NCBI GenBank assembly: GCA_027459785.1
Contig: DAIDGU010000076.1
Location: 1 to 64,000, forward strand
Source: Ktedonobacteria bacterium
Lineage (GTDB): Bacteria; Chloroflexota; Ktedonobacteria; Ktedonobacterales; JACDGC01
Direction of reading: 5' to 3'
Length of the DNA stretch: 64,000 nt
Shown here piece by piece: positions 56,669 to 64,000 of this stretch. Below the pieces are notes generated by a model that did not search any database, had not been told where the DNA came from, and saw only the letters and a list, made by a program, of their open reading frames with translations. The translations under genes were made by a program, and so were the position numbers. How positions within the stretch are numbered: the first letter of the stretch is position 1; every line of letters begins with the position of its first letter.

Positions 56669-58282
56669 ATGTCCTTCCCCACTCCCTTGCTGCTGCTGAA
56701 CGCGAACATCCATACACTGTATGAGACGCAGCCCCATGCCGAAGCGCTGGCGATTGAACGCGCGACGGGGCGCATTCTGGCGGTGGGGACGGCCCAGGAC
56801 GTGCGCGCCTCTGTCGGCCCGTTCGCCGCTGTGGAAACGGTGGATCTCCAGGGGCAGACGATCATTCCGGGCTTGATCGATGCGCACACGCACCTCTTGA
56901 GCACGGCGCGCGACACGGCGGAGGTGGACCTGGCGGGCAGTGTAGATGCCGCTGCGGCGGTGGCGCGGGTGGCGGCGCGGGCGGCGACGCAGCCGGCGGG
57001 GACATGGGTGCGCGGGCGGCACTGGAACCAGCAGTTCTGGCCAGGGCGACAATTCCCCAGCCGCGCGCTGCTCGACGCCGCCGTGCCGGACCACCCCGTC
57101 GCGCTGTGGGCGCACAGCCAGCACGTGATGTGGGTGAACTCGCTGGCCCTCGCCCGCGCCGGCATCGACACGCAGACGCCTGACCCGCCGGGCGGCGTCA
57201 TCGGGCGCGACGACCAGGGCGCGCTGACGGGCATCCTTTACGAGATGGGCGCGACAGACCTGATCGATGCCGCTTGGGAAACCGAGAGCGACATCGCAGA
57301 AACCGAAGTGGCGGCGCTAGAGCGCATCCTACGCGGCATGATGGCGCGCGGGCTGACGGGCGCGCACACGATGGAAAGCGGGCGCTCACTGCAAATGATG
57401 CAACGCTTGCATGCCCGTGGTCGGCTGCCGTTGCGCGTGAACTATTATCTGCGCGTCAACCAACTCGACGCCGCTCGCGCTGTGGGGCTGGAAGCTGGCT
57501 TCGGCGACGATTGGCTGCGCCTGGCCGGCATCAAGATCTTCGCGGATGGCGCGCTGGGGACGCGCACGGCGGCGATGTTGCAGCCGTTCGCCGGCGAGCC
57601 GCAGAATTACGGCATCCTGACGACGCCAGCGGATGTGTTGGAGGCGCGGGTGCAGAGCGCCGTGCGCGGTGGGCTGGGCGTCGCCATCCATGCCATCGGC
57701 GACCGCGCGGTGCGCGTGGCGCTGGACGGCATCGAACGCGCGCACGCCCTGGGCGCGCCCACGCGCCGCTTTCGCCTGGAACACATCCAGCTCGCCGCCT
57801 CGGCAGACGTCGCCCGCATGGCGCGGCTGGGCGTCATCGGCTCCGTGCAGCCGTTCCACGCTGTCTCGGACCGTGACGTGGCTGATCGCCTGTGGGGCAA
57901 ACGGGCGGCACGCTCATACGCTTATCAGACGCTGGCGGAGGCCGGCGTGCGGCTGGCCTTCGGCTCCGATGTGCCGATTGAAACGGCGGACCCCTGGCGC
58001 ATTCTGCATGCCGCCATCGCGCGCACCGACGATGCCACCCCCGACCGGCCCGGCTGGCACATGGCCGAGGCGCTGAGTCTGGCGCGGGCGCTGTGGGCCT
58101 ACACCGTGGGCGCGGCGTGGGCCGCCAGCGATGAGACGCGCCTGGGTCGCCTCGCGCCCGGCCTGCTGGGCGACTGCCTGGTCTTGCCCGCCGACCCCTT
58201 CACGCTGCCCACCCGTGAACTGCCGCTGATCACGCCGACCGCTGTCATCATCGGCGGGCAGGTGAAAAGCGGCGCGCTATGA
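56669..58282 (+). CDS. Amidohydrolase family protein (YtcJ-like)
   Basis: 537 residues. Metal-dependent TIM-barrel amidohydrolase: PGLIDAHTHLL (metal His-x-His, about 72-82), AIHAIGDRAV (metal His), FGSDVPIE (metal Asp) and HIQLAASAD. The YtcJ group includes formamidases and exoenzymes that hydrolyse imide/amide bonds, but specificity is not predictable. Start 56669 is chosen because AAGAGGTG lies 6 nt upstream; the frame extends to 56552 without coding features. Confidence 0.92.
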   Translation: MSFPTPLLLLNANIHTLYETQPHAEALAIERATGRILAVGTAQDVRASVGPFAAVETVDLQGQTIIPGLIDAHTHLLSTARDTAEVDLAGSVDAAAAVARVAARAATQPAGTWVRGRHWNQQFWPGRQFPSRALLDAAVPDHPVALWAHSQHVMWVNSLALARAGIDTQTPDPPGGVIGRDDQGALTGILYEMGATDLIDAAWETESDIAETEVAALERILRGMMARGLTGAHTMESGRSLQMMQRLHARGRLPLRVNYYLRVNQLDAARAVGLEAGFGDDWLRLAGIKIFADGALGTRTAAMLQPFAGEPQNYGILTTPADVLEARVQSAVRGGLGVAIHAIGDRAVRVALDGIERAHALGAPTRRFRLEHIQLAASADVARMARLGVIGSVQPFHAVSDRDVADRLWGKRAARSYAYQTLAEAGVRLAFGSDVPIETADPWRILHAAIARTDDATPDRPGWHMAEALSLARALWAYTVGAAWAASDETRLGRLAPGLLGDCLVLPADPFTLPTRELPLITPTAVIIGGQVKSGAL

Positions 58283-58372
58283 AGGCCTGGGGTTGCCGGA
58301 ATAGCCTTGTGGAATCAGAATAGATGTATGTACGACAGACGTGCTGACACCTGATTTCATGAGGTTTTTTCG

Positions 58373-58720
58373 ATGCTTCCTGTTACTCTCATCACTCCCT
58401 CATGGCGCGACGTGCGCCGCGCCATCGAGATTGCCCAGCGGGACGAACTGCGTGTTGTCGGCCAGGCGACCATCAACGGCGTGCAGGTCTTCGCCGTCCC
58501 CAGCCGCTCGCATACCGGCACCGTCCACCTGCCATATGTCGATGCAGCCAGCCAACGTGTGATCTGCGATTGCGAGGGCTATCAATATCGCGGCGTGTGT
58601 GCGCACGCGATGGTCGCCACCCGCGCCATCATCGCCGAAGCGCAGACCGTGGTAGACGCCATGCGCGGGCAAGGATTGCCCGCGGTCACGCCAGCCGAGC
58701 AGCACCGCGAAGCTGTGTAA
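58373..58720 (+). CDS. Orphan SWIM zinc-finger protein
   Basis: 115 residues. The SWIM motif C-x-C-x8-C-x-H is at C65, C67, C76 and H78 (VICDCEGYQYRGVCAHAMV). Residues 8-60 have a small beta-type segment. SWIM fingers are usually accessory domains of SNF2 helicases or MuDR transposases; here it is on its own. Possible DNA- or protein-binding cofactor, or a leftover of a larger gene. GAGG precedes the ATG. Confidence 0.8.
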   Translation: MLPVTLITPSWRDVRRAIEIAQRDELRVVGQATINGVQVFAVPSRSHTGTVHLPYVDAASQRVICDCEGYQYRGVCAHAMVATRAIIAEAQTVVDAMRGQGLPAVTPAEQHREAV

Positions 58721-58802
58721 GCCAGCATGGACAGCGCGTTAGGTGTCATCGCTGGCGAAGTTTCAGCCAAGAGACGTGATCACCTTGCAGCATCCAGCTG
58801 TG

Positions 58803-59562
58803 CTACACATCCAAGATAGCGCGAATATCTGGCTCCGGGGTCACAACAGCGAAAGCTTCCAGCACGCGCTGCACCACCTCCGGGGAGGCTTGTCCTAGCG
58901 CGGAGCGCACCTCCGCTGGTACCGTGCCGAAGCGCCCCTGCCACAGCAATAGCGCTGCTCCTTGCAATCCTTCCGCCTTGCCCTTGGCTTCACCTCTAGC
59001 TTCGGCTCGTTCTTTGATCTTGAGGCCGATCGGCCCCTCTTCGATTGCAGCGATAATCTCGTCCATTGTCACCCTCACATGCGCCAAAATCTCTTGCTCG
59101 ATCTCGTCGATGTTGCGGTATACTCGTTTACTGATGCTCAGCAGCGCCGCCAGCAGCAGGATGCGGTGTGTCGGCGGGGCCGCCGCGTACATCCGGAGCG
59201 CCGCCGTCTTCAAGTCTTTCTTCGCGGTGCCGTGCAAAAACGGGGCCAGCACCAACAGCAAGGGATCGACTCCCTGCCGATCGAGTTCATGTAAGCGAAT
59301 ATGTCGATAACGGCAGGTGATGCCGATGTCCTGGTCCAGCAGGCTTTCGTAGAGCGGCTCCGGTGGCACACGCTTGTTCGCCCAGATCACAATCGGCACC
59401 ACCAGGATGTCCCGCTGCTGCTTTTGGTGATAGGCCAGTTTGAGCAGCGCGGCATACTGGAAGATGCACCAGGGCATTGATTTGTCCGCATAGTTTTGAT
59501 ATTCTAGCAACAGCAAGACCAGGATGCCGTTTCCAGATGCTATCATATGTCGGTTGACTCAT
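58803..59562 (-). pseudogene. Rpn-family nuclease/transposase-like gene, internal deletion derivative (copy 2)
   Basis: The frame 58803-59546 encodes 247 residues beginning near the nuclease strand (VLLLLEYQNYADKSMPWCIFQYAALL holds E-x-Q of the PD-(D/E)xK core) and continuing through the C-terminal region shared with copy 1. An ATG at 59562 reads MSQPTYDSIWK, the usual start of Rpn proteins, but in a different frame from the remainder. The join implies loss of about 60-80 residues with a frameshift. It is therefore predicted inactive, unless the internal start at 59546 is used. Confidence 0.72.
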
Positions 59563-59719
59563 GGCCCCTCTTTTCGCGTAGCAAACGTGACGGCGCGACG
59601 AATCATCCTCAGTATAGCATATTGTTCGGTATCTTGTGCCACAGCATCATGGATAAGCTACAGCAGGCGTGACGATACAGAGTGGGTATCCGCATGCCTG
59701 GTTAGATGTACCAATCAGC

Positions 59720-60664
59720 CTACGCTCCCCCAAACGTCACGATGAGGTCCGTGGCGTAGCCCAGGAAGAAGCCGATGAAGAGGCCGAGCATCACGATCTC
59801 TTGCGCCTTGGCGCGTTTCGCCACGCCGAGCAGTTCGGCGACCACGTAGATGATCGCGCCAGCAGCGAAGGCCAGGCAGAAGATGAAGAGCGCGGTCGAG
59901 TGGAAGGCGATGCCGATAATCGTCCCCAGAAAGGTCGGCCCGCCGCCGATGATGCCTAGCAGCCCCAGATACTTCCATGAGACGGTCTTGCCAGTCAGCG
60001 GCCCCGCGATGCCGAAGCCCTCGGTCATGTTGTGCAGCGCGAAGCCGATGATCAGCACCGCCGCCAGCGAGAGTTCGCCGGCAGCCGCTGATTGGCCGAT
60101 GGCGAGACCTTCGGAGAAATTATGCATGCCGATGCCGGTGGCGATGATCAGCGCCAGCATCTGCGGCGACAGTTCCTGCGCGGGCGCGGCGGGGACGGTT
60201 GCGGCGGCCTGGGGCGCGGGCGCCACGATGGTAGGTTTGGCGGTGCCGGCCTTCAGCGCGGCAGGGTTAGCCGCAGCCAGCACTAAGTGCGGCGCGGCGG
60301 GGGCCGGCGCGGGCGTGCCACCGGTTTCGGGGCGTGGGCCGAAGCGGATGCGCATCATCACGTACTTGTTGAAGTACGCCAGGCCGATCAATCCCAGGCC
60401 GATGCCCAGCGCCATCAGGATGATATCCGCCGCCAGCGTGCCGCCGCCGGTGTGATGATCGCGCACCTGGCCGATGGCCGCATTGATCGGCGCGCTGGCC
60501 TGATTGATCACATCGAAGAACAAAAAGATCAGGACGCCGGTCGCCACCATGCTCAAGAAGATCTTGAAGGTCGGCGAGGCGTTTTTCAGGCGCGCGACGG
60601 GCAACCCCAGATAGATGGTCAGCCCGGCGAACGCGCCGAGCAACACAATCGTTCCCGTAGGCAT
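59720..60664 (-). CDS. ZIP-family divalent metal transporter
   Basis: 314 residues. Eight or so hydrophobic helices; helix IV and V contain the ZIP metal-site motifs HNFSEGLAIG (about 183) and ALHNMTEGFGI (about 212). A Pro/Ala-rich cytosolic loop lies between (about 118-170). ZIP proteins import Zn, Fe or Mn. The DtxR-family regulator starts 28 bp upstream in the same operon, so the transporter is likely under metal control. Confidence 0.93.
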   Translation of the reverse strand: MPTGTIVLLGAFAGLTIYLGLPVARLKNASPTFKIFLSMVATGVLIFLFFDVINQASAPINAAIGQVRDHHTGGGTLAADIILMALGIGLGLIGLAYFNKYVMMRIRFGPRPETGGTPAPAPAAPHLVLAAANPAALKAGTAKPTIVAPAPQAAATVPAAPAQELSPQMLALIIATGIGMHNFSEGLAIGQSAAAGELSLAAVLIIGFALHNMTEGFGIAGPLTGKTVSWKYLGLLGIIGGGPTFLGTIIGIAFHSTALFIFCLAFAAGAIIYVVAELLGVAKRAKAQEIVMLGLFIGFFLGYATDLIVTFGGA

Positions 60665-60692
60665 AGCTGGCTCTCTCTTCTATCGTAAATAT

Positions 60693-61412
60693 CTATCGAT
60701 CAGCCGCGCCGGCGGCTCCGCGTGGCAGTGCCGCGTCAGCGGGAATCACCCACAGGGCGCGCGCCAGGGCGCAGGAAATAGTCACTTGCCGGCCATCTGG
60801 TAAGCGGACCGTGCCAGCCTCTGATGTTTCACCATGCCAGATGATCGCCGTGCCAGGCGTGAGGCCACGCGCGTGCATCTGGCGGATCGTCTCTTCCTCG
60901 TCCTCGATGACCTCCGAGACGCACAGAATGCGCACCGGCTTGCCCTCCGCTTCGGTCAGCCGCCGCGCCCCCACGCGCGCCAGGTAGCCGCGCGCCTCCG
61001 GCACATAGCCAGGGATGGGGTTGCCATGTGGGCAGGTGGTGGGATGACCCAGCGAAGCGATCACTCTCTCTTCCACCGCGCCGGAGATGTAATGCTCCAG
61101 GCGGCAGGCTTCCTCGTGGACCTCGTGCCACTGCATGCCCAACATGTCCGTCAGGAAGCGTTCCGTCAGCCGGTGGCGGCGCAAGACGGATTCCGCCAGT
61201 TCCACGCCGCTCGGCGTCAGCGCCACATGGCGCTGGGCATCCAGGGCGACGTAGCCGGCCTTTTCCAGCCGCTGCAACATCTCCGTCACCGTCGGCGCTT
61301 TCACGCGAAACTTTTCCGCCAGCCGCGCGCCGATGACCGTCTCGCCTTCCATTTCCATGTTGTAGATGGTCTCGAGATACTCTTCGACTTTGGCGCTGGC
61401 GGTGGTCGTCAT
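60693..61412 (-). CDS. DtxR/MntR-family metal-dependent transcriptional regulator
   Basis: 239 residues. Winged helix (about 1-70: VEEYLETIYNMEMEGETVIGARLAEKF, KAPTVTEMLQRLEKAGYV), a dimerisation/metal domain (about 72-140: RHRLTERFLTDMLGMQWHEVHEEACRLEHYIS), and an FeoA/SH3-like domain (about 165-225). Metal-site residues H, E and C/M candidates are in the HEVHEEACRLEH segment. The start at 61412 follows GAGGAAGAG. It regulates metal uptake, here probably itself plus the ZIP transporter through the operator at 61454-61477. Confidence 0.93.
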   Translation of the reverse strand: MTTTASAKVEEYLETIYNMEMEGETVIGARLAEKFRVKAPTVTEMLQRLEKAGYVALDAQRHVALTPSGVELAESVLRRHRLTERFLTDMLGMQWHEVHEEACRLEHYISGAVEERVIASLGHPTTCPHGNPIPGYVPEARGYLARVGARRLTEAEGKPVRILCVSEVIEDEEETIRQMHARGLTPGTAIIWHGETSEAGTVRLPDGRQVTISCALARALWVIPADAALPRGAAGAADR

Positions 61413-61453
61413 GGCTCTTCCTCGTGTGCCGAGCAATTCCGATGGTTCTACTC

Positions 61454-61484
61454 AGATATTAGCATACCCTAACATCTTTTGCAA
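61454..61484 (-). promoter_or_regulatory. dtxR promoter with overlapping operator
   Basis: On the minus strand TTGCAA (61484-61479), 17 bp, TAATAT (61461-61456). The inverted repeat AGATATTAG (61454-61462) and CTAACATCT (61469-61477), one mismatch and a 6-bp centre, spans the spacer and the -10. The TTAG...CTAA core is like DtxR/IdeR boxes. Binding here would block RNA polymerase. Confidence 0.7.
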
Positions 61485-61561
61485 GCGCATGGTAACACGC
61501 ACAAAAGGGGCCGTCAAACCCCAAGTTTAAGGCGGATTGGCGGGAAAATCAGGTGAAATGA

Positions 61562-61590
61562 TTGACAAATGGTGGAGTTTCCACTATCTT
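61562..61590 (+). promoter_or_regulatory. Promoter of the second receiver/kinase pair
   Basis: TTGACA (61562-61567), 17-bp spacer, TATCTT (61585-61590). The predicted start near 61597 is 33 nt from the ATG. Confidence 0.65.
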
Positions 61591-61629
61591 TAAGCTACAT
61601 GCAGGTATCCGCAGAGTGGAGGGGTCGCT

Positions 61630-62088
61630 ATGGAAGCACCAACACCGCAACGCTACACCGTTTTGGTCGTCGATGACAATCCGCAGTTGACGAAGTTGAT
61701 GGCGATGGGCTTACCCGATTTCGGCGATTTCGATGTCGTCACCGCCGATGACGGCATCGAGGGGCTGATCAAGTGCGCCGAATTACAACCGGCCTGTATG
61801 GTCCTGGATGTGATGATGCCCGGTTTGGACGGCTATCAACTCGTGCGCGCCTTGCGTGGCGATCCAGTGACCGCGCACATCCCACTGATCTTGCTCACCG
61901 CGAAAGTGCAAGAGAAGGATCAGTATATCGGGCTGGCCTCCGGTGCCGACCAATACCTGTGCAAGCCGGTCCTGCCTTCCGAACTCAGCCGGGCCATCAG
62001 CGCCGCGCTGCATATCAGCGCCGCCGAGCGCGAGCGCAAACAAGTCGCCCTGGCTGAAGAAGCCTTCGATGATCCTGGCAAACGCTAA
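61630..62088 (+). CDS. Single-domain response regulator
   Basis: 152 residues. Receiver only: VDDN (14-17), phospho-acceptor D60 in MVLDVMMPGLDGY, T in LLTAKVQ and K in LCKPVLP. The C-terminal tail (130-152) has no output domain. It is a close paralogue of the receiver at 39210 with the shared GLDGYQLVRALRGDP core, in the same receiver-then-kinase order. GGAGGGG lies before the ATG. Confidence 0.94.
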   Translation: MEAPTPQRYTVLVVDDNPQLTKLMAMGLPDFGDFDVVTADDGIEGLIKCAELQPACMVLDVMMPGLDGYQLVRALRGDPVTAHIPLILLTAKVQEKDQYIGLASGADQYLCKPVLPSELSRAISAALHISAAERERKQVALAEEAFDDPGKR

Positions 62089-62108
62089 GCCGCAATAAGG
62101 AGCGCAGC

Positions 62109-63539
62109 ATGGCCACCGCTTCTGCCATCCCCACCCAGGTCGTCGCCCCCGCCAAGGATGCTGCCGCCGCCACGCCGCCCAAGGATGAGCGCGACCAGGA
62201 TCGCCAACGTCGCCGCCGATTGCTCATCAGCTTCGCCGTTGTCACCGTCGCGCTGCTGGCCCTTACCCTGGGCGCGACCACCATCGTGCAATTCGTCGCT
62301 GGCGCAGGCAGCGCCGTCTTTTTTGGTGCGCTGCTGGTGCTGACCACCACCCTCGCCGGCCTGGGCCTGTGGCTGGCTTGGCGGGCGCACCTCGCCCGCG
62401 CGGCGCTGTTGCTGGTAGGGGCGATCTTGCTGGCGACCTTCGTCACGCAAATCATGCTGAGCGGCACCACAAACGCAGGTTTGGCGTTCCTTTTGTTCGC
62501 GGTCTATCCGCTGGTGATCCTTAGCGCGGGCGTGCTGGCCGACCGGCGCTTCATCCTGGCTACGGCTGGCGCGGCGGCCCTGCTCTCACTTCTGGCGAAT
62601 TTCATCGCGGCTAATAACGGCATGCTCCTCCTTTTCGCGCTCGCGCAGGAAAGCATTGCGACAGCCATCATGTACTATTTTATCGCCGGCTACCAGGCCA
62701 ACATGCAGGATCTGGAGCGCACACGCCAGGCGTATGAGCGCATGGTGCGCATCGACAGCTTAAAGGAACAGTTCATCACATCGGTAAACCACGAATTGCG
62801 CAACCCCACGATGGCGATGCTGGGCTACATCGAATTGTTGCAGATCCCCCGCAACCAGAGTGCCGGCGAGCGCCTGAAACTGATCGTGGATGAAGCCAAC
62901 GATGCCGGCCAGGGGCTGCGCGCCCTCATCAACAGCATCCTGGAGACGCGCCGCATGGACCAGGGCATCGAAGACTTCGTGCCGCAGCCGGTGAACGTGC
63001 GCGATGCACTCACCACCGCGATGCGCTTGATCGACCCGCGCGAGGCGAACATGACGGGGCGCGAGGTGCGCGTGCGCGTTTCCCCCGCCCTCGCCATTAT
63101 GGGCGATCGCGTGCATCTGCAACAGATCCTCACCAATCTCATCTCCAACGCGGTCAAATACTCCGACCTGGATGCGCCGGTGGATGTCGCTGCCGCCCGC
63201 GTCATCGATGTGCAATATAGCGAAGGACGCTGGGGCCGCAAGACGCCGGTCGAGCGCGAGATGGTCGAGATCATGGTGCGCGACTACGGCCTGGGCATCC
63301 CGCCGGAAGACGTGCCGGTGTTGTTCCAGCGCTTCGCGCGCCTGCCGCGCGACCTCGCCAGCAAGGTGCTGGGCAACGGCCTGGGGCTGCATCTCTGCAA
63401 GGCGCTGGCCGAGGTCATGGGCGGCCACATCTGGCTGGAAAGCACCGGCATCCCTGGCAAAGGCACGACCTTTTACGTGCGCCTGCCCATCGCTACGAAC
63501 GCCGTGCCGGTACCGCTGCCCGACGAGGCGCACATGTAA
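62109..63539 (+). CDS. Membrane sensor histidine kinase
   Basis: 476 residues. A basic, Ala-rich N-terminus (1-37), five or six membrane helices (40-200), H-box SVNHELRNP with H228, N-box LISNAVKYS, G1 VRDYGLGIP and G2 [14 protein letters not shown]. The layout and several blocks match the kinase at 37828, so the two pairs arose by duplication. It starts 20 bp after the receiver gene, with AAGGAG upstream. A weak hairpin (63571-63627) follows before a T-run at 63637. Confidence 0.93.
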   Translation: MATASAIPTQVVAPAKDAAAATPPKDERDQDRQRRRRLLISFAVVTVALLALTLGATTIVQFVAGAGSAVFFGALLVLTTTLAGLGLWLAWRAHLARAALLLVGAILLATFVTQIMLSGTTNAGLAFLLFAVYPLVILSAGVLADRRFILATAGAAALLSLLANFIAANNGMLLLFALAQESIATAIMYYFIAGYQANMQDLERTRQAYERMVRIDSLKEQFITSVNHELRNPTMAMLGYIELLQIPRNQSAGERLKLIVDEANDAGQGLRALINSILETRRMDQGIEDFVPQPVNVRDALTTAMRLIDPREANMTGREVRVRVSPALAIMGDRVHLQQILTNLISNAVKYSDLDAPVDVAAARVIDVQYSEGRWGRKTPVEREMVEIMVRDYGLGIPPEDVPVLFQRFARLPRDLASKVLGNGLGLHLCKALAEVMGGHIWLESTGIPGKGTTFYVRLPIATNAVPVPLPDEAHM

Positions 63540-63804
63540 AGAGCTTTGGCAATGCCGCAGCAAGCCGTGCTTAGCCAAGGGGTGCGTGACCCATCGCCCG
63601 CCTGGCTGGGCCACGCTGCTTGGCCAAAGGCGCGGGTTTTTCCGCCAACCGGCGCAGCCACGTAGCTGAAACGCTGGGGCTATTTGGCCTGCCCCCTGGT
63701 GAAATGTCGCGCGGCGTGATACGATAGAGAGAGCGGGAAGCGTGGCAGTGATTGCATAAGACGCCGCGCCGATCCATCATTCATCTCAGGTGTGAGGTTG
63801 TCTC

Positions 63805-64000
63805 ATGGCTGTTACAGATACCATTGACTATATCTGGTGCGCGCTGGGCGCGGTACTCGCCCTGCCAGGCGCGATGTTCATCGCCTACAGCGTCGCGCCG
63901 CGTTTGCGCTTCGCCAGCACCATCGGCGCGTTCGTCGGCGGACTGCTGGGCTTCCCCGTCACGCTGTTCGTTTGGGGCAGCGCGCTGGGTTCGGTGCATC
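63805..64000 (+). CDS. Membrane protein, N-terminal part (runs off window)
   Basis: The frame begins MAVTDTIDYIWCALGAVLAL with GAGGT 6 nt before the ATG and is open to the window edge (65 codons). It shows two hydrophobic helices (about 9-28 and 39-57). Too short for a family call. Confidence 0.6.
   Translation, partial: MAVTDTIDYIWCALGAVLALPGAMFIAYSVAPRLRFASTIGAFVGGLLGFPVTLFVWGSALGSVH

Noticed and set aside
63571-63641. Possible terminator after the last kinase
   Set aside because: The stem TTAGCCAAG/CTTGGCCAA has a mismatch and a long loop, and the T-run is preceded by another G/C stretch; kept only as a remark.

Overview
The window reads as chromosomal DNA of a high-GC bacterium, most likely of the phylum Chloroflexota. 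This rests on the mix of families (DnaJ-propeller and pseudokinase proteins, many secreted beta-propeller and lectin-like proteins, the rpmB / Asp23 / DAK2 gene order, and long intergenic inverted repeats). I cannot place it below phylum from sequence alone. The left edge holds the 5' end of a 16S rRNA gene running leftwards out of the window, with its promoter. No phage, plasmid replication genes, tRNA genes, CRISPR arrays or intact insertion sequences were seen. Genes are mostly full length and lie in short, often overlapping, operons.

Layout. 1-6.0 kb: 16S rRNA 5' end, FmdB zinc-ribbon protein, an acyl-CoA dehydrogenase, ScpA, and a cellulose-synthase-like glycosyltransferase with a Pro/Thr-rich tail. 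6.0-9.1 kb: an HD-domain protein, an M50-protease-like membrane protein without its zinc motif and a 20-residue basic peptide form one operon. Divergent from it is DAHP synthase (aroF) behind a leader that looks like a classical Trp attenuator: consensus promoter, 26-residue leader peptide with four consecutive Trp codons, intrinsic terminator. 9.3-15.1 kb: pseudokinase, J-domain/propeller protein and propeller lipoprotein. 15.2-19 kb: HigB-type toxin with an HTH-less antitoxin, FUSC transporter, PAP2 phosphatase. 19-25 kb: SDR epimerase, secreted glycoside hydrolase, GtrA-like protein, TIR-TPR protein. 25-29.7 kb: Asp23 / FakA / FakB (DegV) / DUF2203 / dienelactone hydrolase operon, divergent from rpmB.

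29.8-36.4 kb is an accessory-looking stretch: Uma2 nuclease, a deletion derivative of an Rpn-type nuclease, a TIR-like/lectin membrane protein, a ChaB-like fragment, a response regulator, a secreted PQQ-type propeller and a ComEA-like protein. 36.5-47.6 kb: acyl-CoA dehydrogenase, receiver plus histidine kinase pair, two GNATs, ClpB, secreted SGNH hydrolase, ADP-ribosylglycohydrolase and a DUF4031-NADHX epimerase fusion. 47.9-56.1 kb is a complete fatty-acid beta-oxidation operon (acyl-CoA ligase, acyl-CoA dehydrogenase, hotdog thioesterase, thiolase, 3-hydroxyacyl-CoA dehydrogenase/enoyl-CoA hydratase); every one of its four gaps contains a long imperfect palindrome built from CACGAA units. 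56.7-64 kb: amidohydrolase, orphan SWIM protein, a second Rpn deletion derivative, a DtxR-type regulator plus ZIP transporter with a clear operator, a second receiver/histidine kinase pair, and the start of a membrane protein.

The metabolic theme is fatty-acid use: three acyl-CoA dehydrogenases, the fad-like operon, and FakA/FakB for fatty-acid phosphorylation. The most interesting signals are the Trp attenuator in front of aroF, the CACGAA palindromes confined mainly to beta-oxidation gene gaps, the pseudo-M50/20-residue peptide pair, the two Rpn deletion derivatives and the DtxR operator embedded in its own promoter. All coordinates and motifs were read by eye; no alignment, folding or database search was run.
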